DNA of 64,000 bases, taken from positions 23,457,057 to 23,521,056 of the forward strand of contig OY978527.1 of assembly GCA_963854835.1 (NCBI GenBank), in the 5' to 3' direction. Source of the DNA: Megamerina dolium (taxonomy: Eukaryota; Arthropoda; Insecta; Diptera; Megamerinidae). The notes beneath the pieces are model-generated. The model made no database searches. It had not been told where the DNA came from and saw only the letters and a list, made by a program, of their open reading frames with translations. The translations under genes and the position numbers were made by a program. Below, one piece after another: positions 43,130-54,810 of this stretch; position 1 is the stretch's first letter, and every line of letters begins with the position of its first letter.

Positions 43130-43771
43130 AGAATTAGAGTATTGGTTGGTGTAGAAGATTAGTCAATTTGGAAACGCAAGATCAGGGATTTGCTAGACTA
43201 TCATAAAGAGTGCTTGGATGTAATAGACGCAATCTTGTAAAGTCAGAGATATTAGGAGAAGAAGCTACAGAAGCTCAAGCATAGGTTTTTAAGTAAAAAT
43301 GTGATTTTTATAAAAATGCAAATAAATCAATGCTAGCGAGTGCAATTAGTGACACTGTTTATCAAGAAGTAATGCACATGAAACATGGAAAGCCTTAAAA
43401 GGAGCAATTTGAAGCAACATCAAACGATCTGCTATACAAAATTTTTTACCGATTTCTTTGCGTTTATATGAACAAAAATCAAGATGCAATGCAATGCTTC
43501 GCGGATTATGAAATTTAAATAAAAGCTTAAAATGGTTTTGCCAATTACATTTGAGTCGTTTCGTTCAAGCTGAATGCTTTTATATATATGCAGCTTATTA
43601 TGTATGAAAGGAATTTTACGAAATCAGAAAATGTCTCTGAACGTGAAGTTCTATAATCGAAAAATAGTAGAGCTGTTAGAGGGAAATCAAAGATGAAGAA
43701 GCATAGCTGTTGCCACTACTTTAAAAGGAAAGGTCACTGAGTCTGCAAAAAGTGGACAGTTGATGGTAAAC
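43130..43771 (+). pseudogene. copia gag relic
   Basis: Heavily decayed plus-strand coding traces in shifting frames: IWKRKIRDLLDYHKE near 43165, SMLASAISDTVYQEVMH near 43330, and a partial zinc knuckle CHYFKRKGH near 43715. The pattern fits copia-type gag. It ends abruptly where the gypsy LTR begins at 43772, so the gypsy inserted into it. Confidence 0.55.
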
Positions 43772-44531
43772 TGTTGCGAGCCAAAATATGAAATATGCAC
43801 ATATGCATATTTTGCCTCGCGACATCTTTCCCGAAATTGGGAACTATATATTTGTCAATACACATACCAACATTCCTCGAAGTTGTGATATACACAATCC
43901 ATACTAATATTACTTATAAGTGTGGAATGTCAGAACATTGCGCCAACTGAGTTGCAGCTGGGTGTGAAAATGCTGACAAAGCACTTTCCCACACAATTCG
44001 TAGTTCTGCACTTACGTAAGCATACATGATAACTAAAATCACGCGGTCTACTCATGTGTGAGAATATCAAAAAGTTGCTTTCTCACGTAGAATATACACA
44101 CATGGGGAGTACATCGATCGTGTGCATAAACACATACATACATACACACAAGTGGTGTGAATATATTATTGTATGCCTTCACAAGCTTCCAGCTTGCTGA
44201 AGGTAGTGGCTTTTTCAATTATGAGTCTTACACCGAAATGTTAGCGTTAAGAAAAAGTGTAAATACTTCGATCCTTACGAGGCCCTACAGTATTAATGTA
44301 AAAGTATAAGAAAAAGTGTAAATACTGCGATCTTTACGAGGCCCTCCAGTATTATTGTAAAAGTGAAAAATGTAAAACACCAGCAATAAAGTAAAAACCG
44401 CAAGTATCCTTGATAATATAATTGTTTTATTTCAGCCAACGAGTGTGTTAGACTAGAAGGATATTTAGGTCTATGCGTTCATCTTGTGAGCTAGGTACTT
44501 AGTAAGTGTTGTGGAAAAATAGTACACAACA
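43772..44531 (+). repeat. 5' LTR of the chimeric gypsy element
   Basis: Begins TGTTGCGAGCC and ends GTACACAACA, a 5-bp inverted end pair (TGTTG/CAACA). It contains a direct repeat (AAGAAAAAGTGTAAATACT near 44250 and 44310) and AATAAA near 44385. The first ~360 bp are shared, inverted, with 56830-57192. Confidence 0.75.
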
Positions 44532-44534
44532 TTT

Positions 44535-44552
44535 TGGCGTAGCCGGTAGGAT
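44535..44552 (+). promoter_or_regulatory. Primer-binding site
   Basis: TGGCGTAGCCGGTAGGAT just after the LTR. Close to the serine-tRNA-type site TGGCGCAGTCGGTAGGAT known from 17.6/297-like gypsy elements, with two changes. Confidence 0.7.
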
Positions 44553-44648
44553 ACTGCGAAATATCTTGTATATACAAGGTGTTTTACGTTCAACGTTTAA
44601 CGCAGTACACGACCTGAATCTAGTATGTGTTTGCCATTTTGGGGTCAA

Positions 44649-46560
44649 ATGGACAAGAAATCCTACGAATCATTAGCAACAGAGCTAGATGAGGCAACAA
44701 CCGAGTCAATCGACTTCGTGCGGATCTTTATTAAGCAACACAGCACATACGAGCAATTCCAGCTCATAAAATCAAAGGTGCATCACGGAAAGGTACTAAC
44801 TCCAATACAGGAATTAGACGCCACGTTAACCGAGCTAAACAAACTATTAAAAAGCCAGGCTGAAGCAGCCTTAAAACAAAGGACGATTTAGAGGCAGCAG
44901 AGATACAAATTAGGGCTCTGCGAACTCAGATCGCAAAACAGGGATCCGACGCGGAACAGCTAGAAGTCGAGATTACTAAGACTCTTAATAGAAATAAGGA
45001 ATTAGAAGATTTACTAAAAGAAAAGGGCATTTTAGAAGGATTTATAGAGAAAAGGCTTAGAACCTCTGTTGACTCTGAACAGCTAAGTGCACTCCAGGCA
45101 AAGAGAGGAATCTCGAAAGAGAACGCTGCCTAGCATAGGAAACACCTCTTCGTTGACGTACACCAGTACGAAAAACACAACCGGAAGTACAACCTGAATT
45201 AAAGCTAAAAATGCGGATTGACGAAATTGCACAGACCGTCAGTAGACTCAGTCTACTCAGTCCCAGTACTCACTGGAGCGGAGTCTAAAGATTTGAGAAC
45301 CGAAGTACACCAGTTCATTTCTGGGTGCGAATTAGCAAGAAAAGCCATAAAACCCGACGAGTTGGAAGATTGTATAGCTGGTAGCTTGTATAAAACAGCG
45401 ACTATATGGTGATGCTTATAACTTGGTGCTAAGTAAGAAGTTCGCTAATATAGAGGAATTGTATACACTTCTGCGAAACACATATTTGAAGACCGTTCTC
45501 CTGGAACCGCTCACGCATCAAATACAAGTCGCACGCCAACTACCTCAGGAAGATATACGTGTTTTTGCAAGGAGATTAGGTGATTTACAATCCACGGCGA
45601 TACAGTGTATTAAGAATAGATATGGTGGTGTCGGGTGGGTGCCGTAGCTCAGTGGTTAGTGTGTTCGCCTTCTGATCTGTAGGTCGTGGTTCAATACCCG
45701 GCTGATGGATAACAAATTTAATATCGAAAAGATTTTTCTTTCGAACGGTACCCACCTGTCGGCAAGCAATTGGCAATTCTTCCGACAGTAACAACTTGCC
45801 ATGAAAAAGCTTCTAAAAAGAACTCTGTGACAAAGCTCAGAAAAAGTGATGTCACAAGTGTTCTGCCGTTCGGAACCGGCTAAAATAAGTAGGTCCATTC
45901 TAATAATGTCCAAAATTTAAGACGCACAACAGTAATGGAAGAGAAGCTCTGCCAATGAGCCCCTTGGGGCTTTAAGTGCCACATACATACATACATACAT
46001 GGTGGTGTCGGAGACCAAGCGTTGTTAAAAGAGCTAGAGGGTATGCGAGATCATCTTTTATATCAGGCCTTCAAGATCCATTGTTAAAAACTCATATGCT
46101 AGGTAAGACGGGCACGTTAGAAGAATTAGCAGAGGAGGCCGTAAATACGGGTATTCAGCTTAAAAGAGGACAACGAAATGAACAAATACCAAAATAATAA
46201 CGTAAGACCCCAAAATAGCCAAAGGAAAGTTCCTACCTGCTCCTTCTGCGAAAAAAAAGGGCATATTAGAGACGACTGTTTTAAGACAAAAAGCATGCCC
46301 TATTGCATAAAGTGTACAAAATACGGACATGAGTTCAATTTGTCATGCACACCATTAACAACAACAAGTCACAAGGAAAAGGTAATCATACACCTACACC
46401 TACTAAGGGAGGTCAAGAAAGCAAAAGCCCTAATCGCTGAAATTCGGAGACCAAATGTTTTTTCTGTAAGGAGCCGGGACACATGATCGCTGACTGTTAT
46501 AAACGCAAAGAATTGGAAAAAACCCAGGGAAACTACGGGGGGCCCAGATACGGCACATAA
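44649..46560 (+). pseudogene. gypsy-type gag, interrupted by SINE
   Basis: The likely start is the ATG at 44649 (MDKKSYESLATELDE). Frame changes occur near 44875 and 45130. The capsid region is seen in SVPVLTGAESKDLRTEVHQF (45255-45315), continuing to 45620, where the SINE splits it, and resumes at 46012. Zinc knuckles follow near 46225-46345 (CSFCEKKGHIRDDC, CIKCTKYGHE) and near 46455 (CFFCKEPGHMIADC in another frame). It is the Gag of a 17.6/297-type element, with at least three frame breaks besides the SINE. Confidence 0.8.
45635..45998 (+). mobile_element. Full-length tRNA-derived SINE (copy 3)
   Basis: 364 bp starting GTGGGTGCCGTAGCTCAGTG. The head has an RNA polymerase III A box (TAGCTCAGTGG) and B box (GGTTCAATACCC, 45688-45699) at tRNA spacing. 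A unique body follows and the tail is (CATA)n. Perfect 13-bp target duplications ATGGTGGTGTCGG flank it (45622-45634 and 45999-46011). It interrupts the gypsy gag. It depends on LINE machinery for movement. Confidence 0.95.
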
Positions 46561-46599
46561 ACCGGAGTTTGGGAGTCTCTGATTTAGATGATGTGTTCA

Positions 46600-47820
46600 A
46601 TGAGTTTCCGTGTGAGGAAACAAAAAATGGAAAACTCATTTTACTTGTAGACTCGGGCAGATACCAGTTTAATAAAATCATCAGTAATTTATTAATCTGT
46701 TAGCAAGAAGAGACATTTACGGAAAAATCTTAGTGGTGCATTCGGAGGATTTGTCACCACATTAGGGACAATAGCAGTCCAATACGATAGAGCTAAAGAT
46801 TTGATTTTAGAACTACACTTAATCTTTGGAGAGAGAGGGATACCTGCTGATGGTATCCTAGGTAGAGACAATTTATGGAACCGATCGGTTATAAATACTA
46901 TGATAAAGAAGCTGATTTTCTTCGGTGAGCGAAAACAGCATTTGATGTCTTTACCTCTCAAACCGTTGTACGAGGGTAATAGAATACTACACACCAGTGA
47001 GGTTGTAGTACCTGGGAGAACTATGAAGGTAGTCCCCATTAAAGTAAATACGAATTTTGAAACAATTATAGTAGAGAAACAGGAAGTATCTCCTGGAATA
47101 TATTTGGGGAAGACATTGGGCAGTGTGACGGACAACACAGTTTATGTCGCAATTCTCAATACGAATATAGATTCATCTATTGTAAATAATAAGCTTAAAA
47201 TTAATATAATTAAATTTAATCATTCAGAACACGAAGATTACGACATAGCTCATAAAATAAATAACATTAAGGAAACTGATAGCCAAAAAAAGGGTTACCA
47301 AAATATTAAAAAAAATTAAAGTAGACGAAAACTTAAACATTGAGGAAAAGAGATCCATAGATGCAATACTTAAGTCATTCCACGATTTATTTTTCTTGGA
47401 AGGTGACAAACTGTCTCACACCACAAGTATAAAACACACAATAACAATAAAAGCAGACCAGACACCAATCAACCAAAGACAGTACAGCCTACCAGAAGCG
47501 CATAAGGAGGAAATCAATAAGCAAGTAAACAAAATGTTGGAAGACGACATAATTATTCCCAGCTCATCGCCCTGGAATTCTCCCATAATTTTGGTGCCAA
47601 GGAAGCGGGAAAAGATGGTAAAAGAAAATGGAGGCTAGTAGTAGATTTCAGGAAATTAAATGACGCCACTATTAAACAAGTTTTTGCCATTCCACGCATC
47701 GATGAAATATTAGACCAGTTAGGTCATTGTAGATACTTCACTACACTTGATTTGGCCAGTGGGTATCATCAAGGATTATTGAAAGAATCAGACAGAGAAA
47801 AAACAGCTTTTAGTACAGGT
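46600..47820 (+). pseudogene. gypsy-type protease and RT first half
   Basis: The protease active site appears as LLVDSGR near 46645, with decay right after it. The frame 46801-47319 holds the linker between protease and RT (DGILGRDNLW). RT begins at about 47396 with IPSSSPWNSPIILV and continues, after a frame change near 47625, with VVDFRKLND (first Asp block) and FTTLDLASGYHQ near 47740. It ends at EKTAFSTG near 47818, in the middle of the RT, where BEL/Pao sequence begins. The catalytic YxDD of the gypsy RT is therefore absent. Confidence 0.85.
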
Positions 47821-47822
47821 GT

Positions 47823-48690
47823 GTGTACGATTTATTGTCAGGTGCTGAAACATTGGAGGAGCTTGAAAGCATTCAATATGATATAATAACAATTCTCGAT
47901 TCAGCTGGCTTTAAGTTAGCGAAATGGTATTCTAACCACCAGGTTCTCAATAATAACGACAATGTTGAAAAAGAAATCACATTTAACGACACCGAAACCA
48001 CTAAAACTCTGGGTATAGTTTGGCATCCGAAAAGTGATTAACTTAATTTTAATCTCGTTGCAAATTTTGATAATTTGAGGGCTACTAAACGTAATATTTT
48101 GTCGGTGTCTTACCGGTTATTTGACCGATTGGGGCTTCTATGCCCAGTTATAACAAAGCACATATATTCCTGCAAGAATTGTGGTTGCTAAGGTTAGACT
48201 GGGATGAATCAGTTCCAATGTCGGTGGCTACAAGCTGGGAGATCTTTAAAAAAAAATTCCGAAAAATCCCAGAGACACATGTTCCTCGATACGTGAATAT
48301 TTCTTCGTTATCAACAGTTCAAATTCATGGTTTCGCTGATGCATCTATGCGTGCATATGGTTGTTGTACTCACTTGTTAGCAAAAGTGTGGACAATTATA
48401 GAGCCAATTTTATTGCTATACACAGAAATGGTAATTTTTTGGAGCGACTCAGAAATTGTGTTATACTGGCTTAAAAAGCACCCATCCACATTATCAACTT
48501 TTGTTGGGAATAGGGTATCTGATATTCAAGAAGTGGCGAATAAAGTTACATGCAGGCACGTTCCAACTGCTGGCAACAACGAATATTGTATCGCGAAGTT
48601 GCAATGTAGATGAGCTCTGCCAGTCTATATGGTTTGATGGTCCTACATTTGTAGTGGAGGAGGAAGATAATTGGCCCTAGAAAACATTTT
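47823..48690 (+). pseudogene. BEL/Pao RT second half and RNase H
   Basis: The first codons read VYDLLSGAETLEELES, the block that carries the YVDD catalytic motif in BEL/Pao, here with one Asp missing. It continues with LAKWYSN, TLGIVWHP, then FDRLGLLCPV and LQELWLLRLDWDESVP. RNase H follows in frame 48140-48613 with IHGFADASMRAYG and FWSDSEIVLYW. Stops near 48040 and a frame change near 48600 interrupt it. No BEL gag or protease precedes it. Confidence 0.85.
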
Positions 48691-49610
48691 CATCGACAGA
48701 AATGCGCAAGTCTAAAGCGATCGTACTCGTTGTTGAAAAAGAACGTAACATAATCTACGAAATAATTGAAAATTCATCGACGTACATGAAAATATTGCGA
48801 ACACTTGCATATGTTTATCGATTTATAAAGCCGATCAAAAATGGACATACAAAACAACCAATTACAGCAAAAGAACTTGAGCTATCATTTTTCAAAGTCG
48901 TCGAAATCATTCAGCTTGAGGAATACGCTGAACAAATAAAATTTATGAAAAGCTCTTTATTATTAAGCAAACAACTCCAACAATTAAATCCGTTTCTGCA
49001 CGAGTGTGAAAAAAACGGCAGAAAATTTACTTTAGTGCGTGTTGGTGGCAGATTACTGAATGCCCCACTACCTTTTGATACTAAGCATCCTTTATTGATG
49101 CTTAAATCCCGATTCGTAACTCTGTATACCACCCATTTACATTTGTCAAATTGTCATGCAGGACCACGAGCCCTAATTGGTCTAATGCGGCTGAAAATAT
49201 GGTCAATAAATTCAAGAGAAGTGGCGCGTATTGCATACATTGTTTTAGGTACAAGCCTAGATTAATGCCACAAATTATGGGGAATTTACCTAGAGACCGA
49301 CTGTTGTCAGTGCGAACATTTTTGATAACCGGAGTAGATTTTTGTGGTCCGATATTCACGTCATATAGAATTCGTGGTAGACCTCCTTATAAGACATATG
49401 TAGCTATATTCGTTTGTTTTTCGACAAAGGCTGTTCACATCGAAGCTGTTTCTGATTTGTCCACTAACGCTTTAATTTCTTGTTTTAAAAGGTTCATCGG
49501 AAGGAGAGGTCTTCCAGAGAAGGTTATGTGCGACAACGCTACAAATTTCGTGGGAGCCAATGCAAAGCTGAAAGAGCTGAACGACGTGTTTTTCGGAGAG
49601 CAGAGTCAGA
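48691..49610 (+). pseudogene. BEL/Pao integrase, truncated
   Basis: Frame 48702-49265 carries the linker and the N-terminal zinc-binding region (VRVGGRLLNAPLPFDTKHP then HLHLSNCHAGP). The core lies in frame 49151-49750 up to about 49610, with CIHCFRYKP, the first Asp in TGVDFCGPIF and the second in VMCDNATNFVGA. The sequence stops matching at FFGEQSQN, before the catalytic Glu, and a Tc1/mariner-type fragment on the opposite strand follows. Confidence 0.85.
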
Positions 49611-49611
49611 A

Positions 49612-49826
49612 CAAAATACTCAATTTTCTGTTTTCACAGCGGTTTTCGGTCGATTCGTTTCTTCACGGTTTTGATCGCTTTCGGAGTTCTCACAATGCTC
49701 GGACGACTGTTTCTTTGATGGTCTCGTACTCCACCAGTATCCTCAAATAACTTCATAGCACGATACACAAAATTGCGAGTGATACCATGCGGTTGCAACG
49801 TGCGAAAGATATCGCCTATTCCCATG
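49612..49826 (-). pseudogene. Tc1/mariner-type transposase N-terminal fragment
   Basis: The minus-strand frame reads MGIGDIFRTLQPHGITRNF, then VYRAMKLFEDTG, SRPSIVRTPKAIK and a stop after RKPL. The helix-turn-helix spacing and the RPSIVRTPKA motif resemble the DNA-binding part of Tc1/mariner (DD37E-like) transposases. The catalytic domain is absent. Subgroup uncertain. Confidence 0.5.
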
Positions 49827-49939
49827 TTGCATTGCCTCTAAAAGGCTAAACTGGCAACACTGATAATAACGATTATTCCGTGGTTATATTACCAATCAAT
49901 TGAACGCCAATCAGGGCGTTAATTTTCCGTTTCACCAAT

Positions 49940-50530
49940 TTAGATTGTTGGGTGGTTCCACATAATTGCTGAGACAGAGGTGTAATATTTGTACCTTCGT
50001 ATGATGTAGTTGCTGTATGTTTTAATTTTGTTTTTCCATCCAATCACTTGTGTTTCCACAAACTTGAATTCGTCGATAAGGGAAAAAAAACGAGTGCATA
50101 GTTTGTATCTTTTGTCTTCGAACATAACGACTTCTGGGCCTTGCAAAATTACATAAGAATGATCGATGCGAAATTACAGAACATCCTGCGGATCATTGAA
50201 AAGGATATAAAAAAAAAGTGAAACGCCAGTTGGAAATGCAATACCGACAGATCAACAACTGGCAGTGCTGGTGTCAATAGTTGTCAACTCTTTCCTATAT
50301 TGGCTTCAAAGGACTGAAATTTTGCCCGGATATCATGTTTTGCTATATCGCTAGCAATTTTAGCAATTTTTAATTTTGTGTTGCATACATAGCATCTAGG
50401 GCCTGTTTCCGTTTTTCCCGATTAGAATCACTTGGATTTCTTGTATATCACAAGGGTTTATTAATTTGCAGCATAGTAATAAGTTCTTCAGTTCTTCAAG
50501 TTTGTCCACGAAAACACCATTTCTAAATAA
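49940..50530 (-). pseudogene. Unrecognised coding relic inside the TIR element
   Basis: Minus-strand traces include NGVFVDKLEELKNLL near 50500 with a possible splice acceptor upstream (TATTTAG at about 50525), and a later block GPEVVMFEDKRYKLCTRFF followed by FVETQVIGWKNKI at about 50040-50140. Stops separate the blocks. It may be the transposase of the surrounding element, but I do not recognise the family. Confidence 0.35.
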
Positions 50531-50810
50531 AATAATAAATTTAAAGTCATAGAATTTCTTTGCTTACATACTGAGAATATAAAACAAACGCGAATCCCCT
50601 TCCTTAAAAGGGATTTATATAATTAATATAATTAATATAATTAATATAATTATATTTATTAATTAATTTATATAATTAATAAACATGTATGTACGCAATA
50701 CCCGTAAAGTAACATTGCATTATTTAGAAATATTTTTTCTCACATTCTCTTTTTCTTTATATAAAATTGCATATGGTACCATTGGTGAAATAGGTCTGAT
50801 TGTTGTCGAG

Positions 50811-51040
50811 AAAATAAATCCAGCTGTCAATTACGAACTGTGAATGTCAATTTATAAGTTTCTGATATTTCAGAAACTTATAAATTTTATTTGATAGTGA
50901 TAGTAATGTAAGTGGACAGACCTAATAAAGCAGCAATCAGCCATTTAGTTAATCCGCAATACTGCCGTCTGTCAGGTTATTATTTTATTCGGATTAAGTG
51001 CGCCGGTAATCCGGAATTAGGCTGCCGTCTGTCGAGGCTA
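50811..51040 (-). mobile_element. Harbinger-type MITE copy 4 (truncated, inverted)
   Basis: Reverse complement of the left half of MITE copy 1: GTGATAGTAATGTAAGTG, ATACTGCCGTCTGTCAGG and the terminal GGCTGCCGTCTGTCGAGGCT. The TAA at 51041-51043 fits the target duplication; the other end is lost at about 50811. Confidence 0.8.
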
Positions 51041-51096
51041 TAAACCAGCAACAATTTTTTTGATTAGCGTTCAATTGATTGGTAATATAACCTCGG

Positions 51097-51769
51097 CATT
51101 ACTGCGCATATTATGAGAAAGCACACGCATGACGGAATACTAAGGTTTTGCCCATCTTTCACCTCTAATCGGTTCTCAGCGAATTTTACAAATGTATCGT
51201 CACAGTATTTCCAAGACTTGAATTATTCATTCATTATTCCGCATTGTTTATATAATTCATAATTATATTATATAATTACAGTATAATTAACAAAGTAAGG
51301 CAATCTGAGAGGGGAATTTTGATGCTCTCATTTAGAAATAAGTGTATAAAAGAAAATCAAAGGACAGCTTTACGAAATCTATCAATATTTTGTCACATTA
51401 ACCTTCTGGTTGGGTATAAGGGTCAAACATCTCACATGTATTTGTTTATTCTTTCTTTTCGATTATTACTAATTTTATTTTAATTACATCAACTTGTAAA
51501 TATCTTTTTTAACGTTACAATAATTAAAATAATCTAAAATTTTTTAAGGCCTTTTTTTTAAATCACAAAACAAAAAATTCTCATAATTTTGTACTCAACC
51601 AGAGGGTTAATAATTTTGACACTGTCTGTACATTCCTCTTTCATTGATATTTTGACACATAGTAATTTTGACACTACCTAAACATGCTTTGGCACATACT
51701 GTGAATGACATGAGAACAAATTTTATGATTGCCTCACCCACTGGAAAAACAATGCAAAAAGTACCACCT
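51097..51769. other. No gene recognised
   Basis: AT-rich sequence. A short minus-strand coding trace near 51140-51240 (CDDTFVKFAENRLEV) is not assignable. Confidence 0.45.
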
Positions 51770-52340
51770 CAGCTAGGAAGAGGCAGCCTACTGTCTCCTA
51801 CAAGGATGTGGTGACAGGCATCAAAATGGCAGTGCTCGCGAGGGACTATTTTAATACGCCCCTAACAACAGAGCTTTGCGTACAATTTTGTCCAGAAACT
51901 CAATCTGGACAAAATTATAGCCGAAAAAGAACAGGCTAAAAAACCAGCAATCCTGGATGCAGGATACATGGTCCAGCATTGCAAAGATTGTGCTTCAACA
52001 ATCTGGCTAAAGGTCACCATCACCAATGCGTTGCCTTGGGAAGGTTCTTCACTGTGGGCCATAGAGGAATCTAAGATACCTCACTCACGGATTTCAATGG
52101 GGTATTTCCCCAATTCCCAGTCTCTGGAGACTTGTGGGATCCTGGACTTTTTACAAAGGACTCTACGTCAATTCGTTTCGCACACTTAAAAGAGCTGAAA
52201 GAGGCTCCAATGTAAACCTGGTTCTTGCAGATGATCAGAAATCAGCAGCCAGCCTTGTGAAATCCGGCGAGAAGGTGAATTTCTGCTTCAGCCAGGTGAC
52301 CCGCAGACTAAAAGCTGCACCCGTCAATGCTGACGTGCTG
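51770..52340 (+). pseudogene. DUF4780-like relic
   Basis: Plus-strand traces read SYKDVVTGIKMAVLARDYF near 51800, then VTITNALPWEGSSLWAIEES and KIPHSRISMGYFP near 52015-52110, then NVNLVLADDQKSAA near 52215-52260 and FCFSQVTRRLKAAP. The order resembles DUF4780 proteins, often encoded in insect transposable-element sequence. At least two frame changes; the hairpin AATTTTGTCCAGA with its inverse at 51871-51903 interrupts the middle. Moderate confidence from memory of the pattern. Confidence 0.5.
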
Positions 52341-52357
52341 ACGGATTTGGCAAATTG

Positions 52358-52514
52358 TTACTGCTGGAAAAATTGCCAATTCTTTCCGGCAGGTGGGTAC
52401 CGTTCGAAAGAAAAATCTTTTCGATATTAAATTTTGTTATGCTTCAGCCGGGGATTGAACCGACGACCTACAGATCAGAATGCCAACGCACTAACCACTG
52501 AGATATGGCACAAA
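52358..52514 (-). mobile_element. SINE fragment, diverged (copy 5)
   Basis: Reverse complement of the head and the first part of the body of the SINE: B-box-like GGTTCAATCCCC, GTAGGTCGTC and AAATTTAATATCGAAAAG. It is more diverged than the others and so is probably older. Confidence 0.8.
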
Positions 52515-52933
52515 CGGCCTTAACCTAACCCTAACCATTACCATTACCAACAATTTGTCAAATTAGTAAGCTGTTTTCTTAGCTCTGTCAGGTTACTTTT
52601 TGGATACTTTGGTAAGTACCGCTTGACACTTAAACAATGTACGTTGTGGTTGTTGTTGGTTTTTCTATATTCTTTTATTTATACTTAAATTGTTTTTTTT
52701 TTTAGTTTTTAGGCAACCACTAAGCAAATACACTTATGACTAGCACCCAATTTATTGGCCAAATGGTATAGCTTCTAGGTTTAGTCTTAACAGCCTTCAT
52801 GCACATTAACTCATGCATCTGCTTTATCCAAATGCACATTAACGCCATAATAAATACACAAAATTTTCGTGCTGAATTTACTAACTTCGACATGGCAACT
52901 CCGTTAAAAATTGCCATTTGGTTGCTATGGTGA

Positions 52934-54061
<1,128 letters not shown>

Positions 54062-54070
54062 AAAAATGTG

Positions 54071-54200
54071 ATATATTATTAGTGAATTTTTTAATTTTGT
54101 TATGTATATTATTAGTGAATTTTTTAATTTTGCTATGTATATTATTAGTGAATTTTTTAATTTTGTTATGTATATTATTAGTGAATTTTTAAATTTTGTA
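54071..54200. repeat. 33-bp minisatellite, about four units
   Basis: Unit TATTATTAGTGAATTTTTTA followed by ATTTTGTTATGTA, repeated with one or two changes per copy, directly after the stop of the Myb-like frame. Confidence 0.9.
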
Positions 54201-54810
54201 ATTAATTTTGTTTAGGCCACTCTGTGCTAGTGCCATCTATTGCCGGCAGATGGCGCTGCCTGTTTTGTTTGGACACTTCATCTCTATGGCGAAGGTGTTG
54301 ATTTTATTATTCTTCGGCGACGAATCGTTTTTTTCATGGAGGCATTTTTCTATTCTTTTCAATATTTTCTTTAAAAACAATAGTAGCTCAATACCATTCA
54401 AGATTTACCAATTGAAACCAAAATTAAAACTTTATATAAGTGGAAATAAAACCCACTGAACAATTAACATTGAAATAAAAACACATGTGTAAATACATAT
54501 TAAAATCGTAGTTAAACAACAGACAACATATTAAAAATTGCAACAAACACTGTGAACAATAATAACATATACTCGTATTAAAATTGATAATCATTGAAAT
54601 TAAATTTTAAAGGTTTTTTTATTCGAATTGTTTTGATTGAAATTTAAAAATTATTAAACGAATTGTTTAAATTTTTTAATTTTTTATTAGTGAGTTTTTG
54701 AATGTATTTATATAGTGACTCAATGTAGTTCTTAAAAAATGTTATACTATTAAAAATAAATTTTTAAAATATAATAAATGTGGAAGTGTTTGGAAAAGGG
54801 AATATGAAGT
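54201..54810. other. Intergenic part of the Harbinger element
   Basis: Between the two convergent genes. The only notable structure is an inverted repeat GCCATCT/AGATGGC around GCCGGC near 54232-54255. The rest is AT-rich. Confidence 0.5.

Larger units (their letters stand above)
43772..49610 (+). mobile_element. Chimeric retroelement: gypsy front, BEL/Pao back
   Basis: Starts with a 760-bp LTR and a primer-binding site of the gypsy/17.6 type, then gypsy gag, protease and the first half of RT up to about 47820. From 47823 the sequence is BEL/Pao RT, RNase H and integrase on the same strand. No 3' LTR was found; the BEL part is broken at about 49610. A SINE lies in gag. Confidence 0.75.
49878..51096. 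mobile_element. DNA element with 36-bp terminal inverted repeats, class unknown
   Basis: The left end (49878-49913, CCGTGGTTATATTACCAATC and on) recurs inverted at 51061-51096 with two mismatches. The 1.2-kb interior carries coding traces on minus (49940-50530) and a truncated Harbinger-type MITE just inside the right end. Target duplication not clear. I cannot assign the superfamily. Confidence 0.65.

Noticed and set aside
45640..45710. tRNA gene
   Set aside because: A and B boxes are present, but the head is joined to a repeated body with a simple-repeat tail and target duplications; it is a SINE head, and no acceptor stem is evident.
52518..52550. Telomere-like CCTAACCCTAACC
   Set aside because: Only two or three imperfect units next to a SINE; flies do not use TTAGG-type telomeres, and no array is present.
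52540..52600. Left terminal repeat of the Harbinger element near TTAGCTCTGTCAGG
   Set aside because: Similarity to the right end is too weak and gapped; the left boundary is left undefined.
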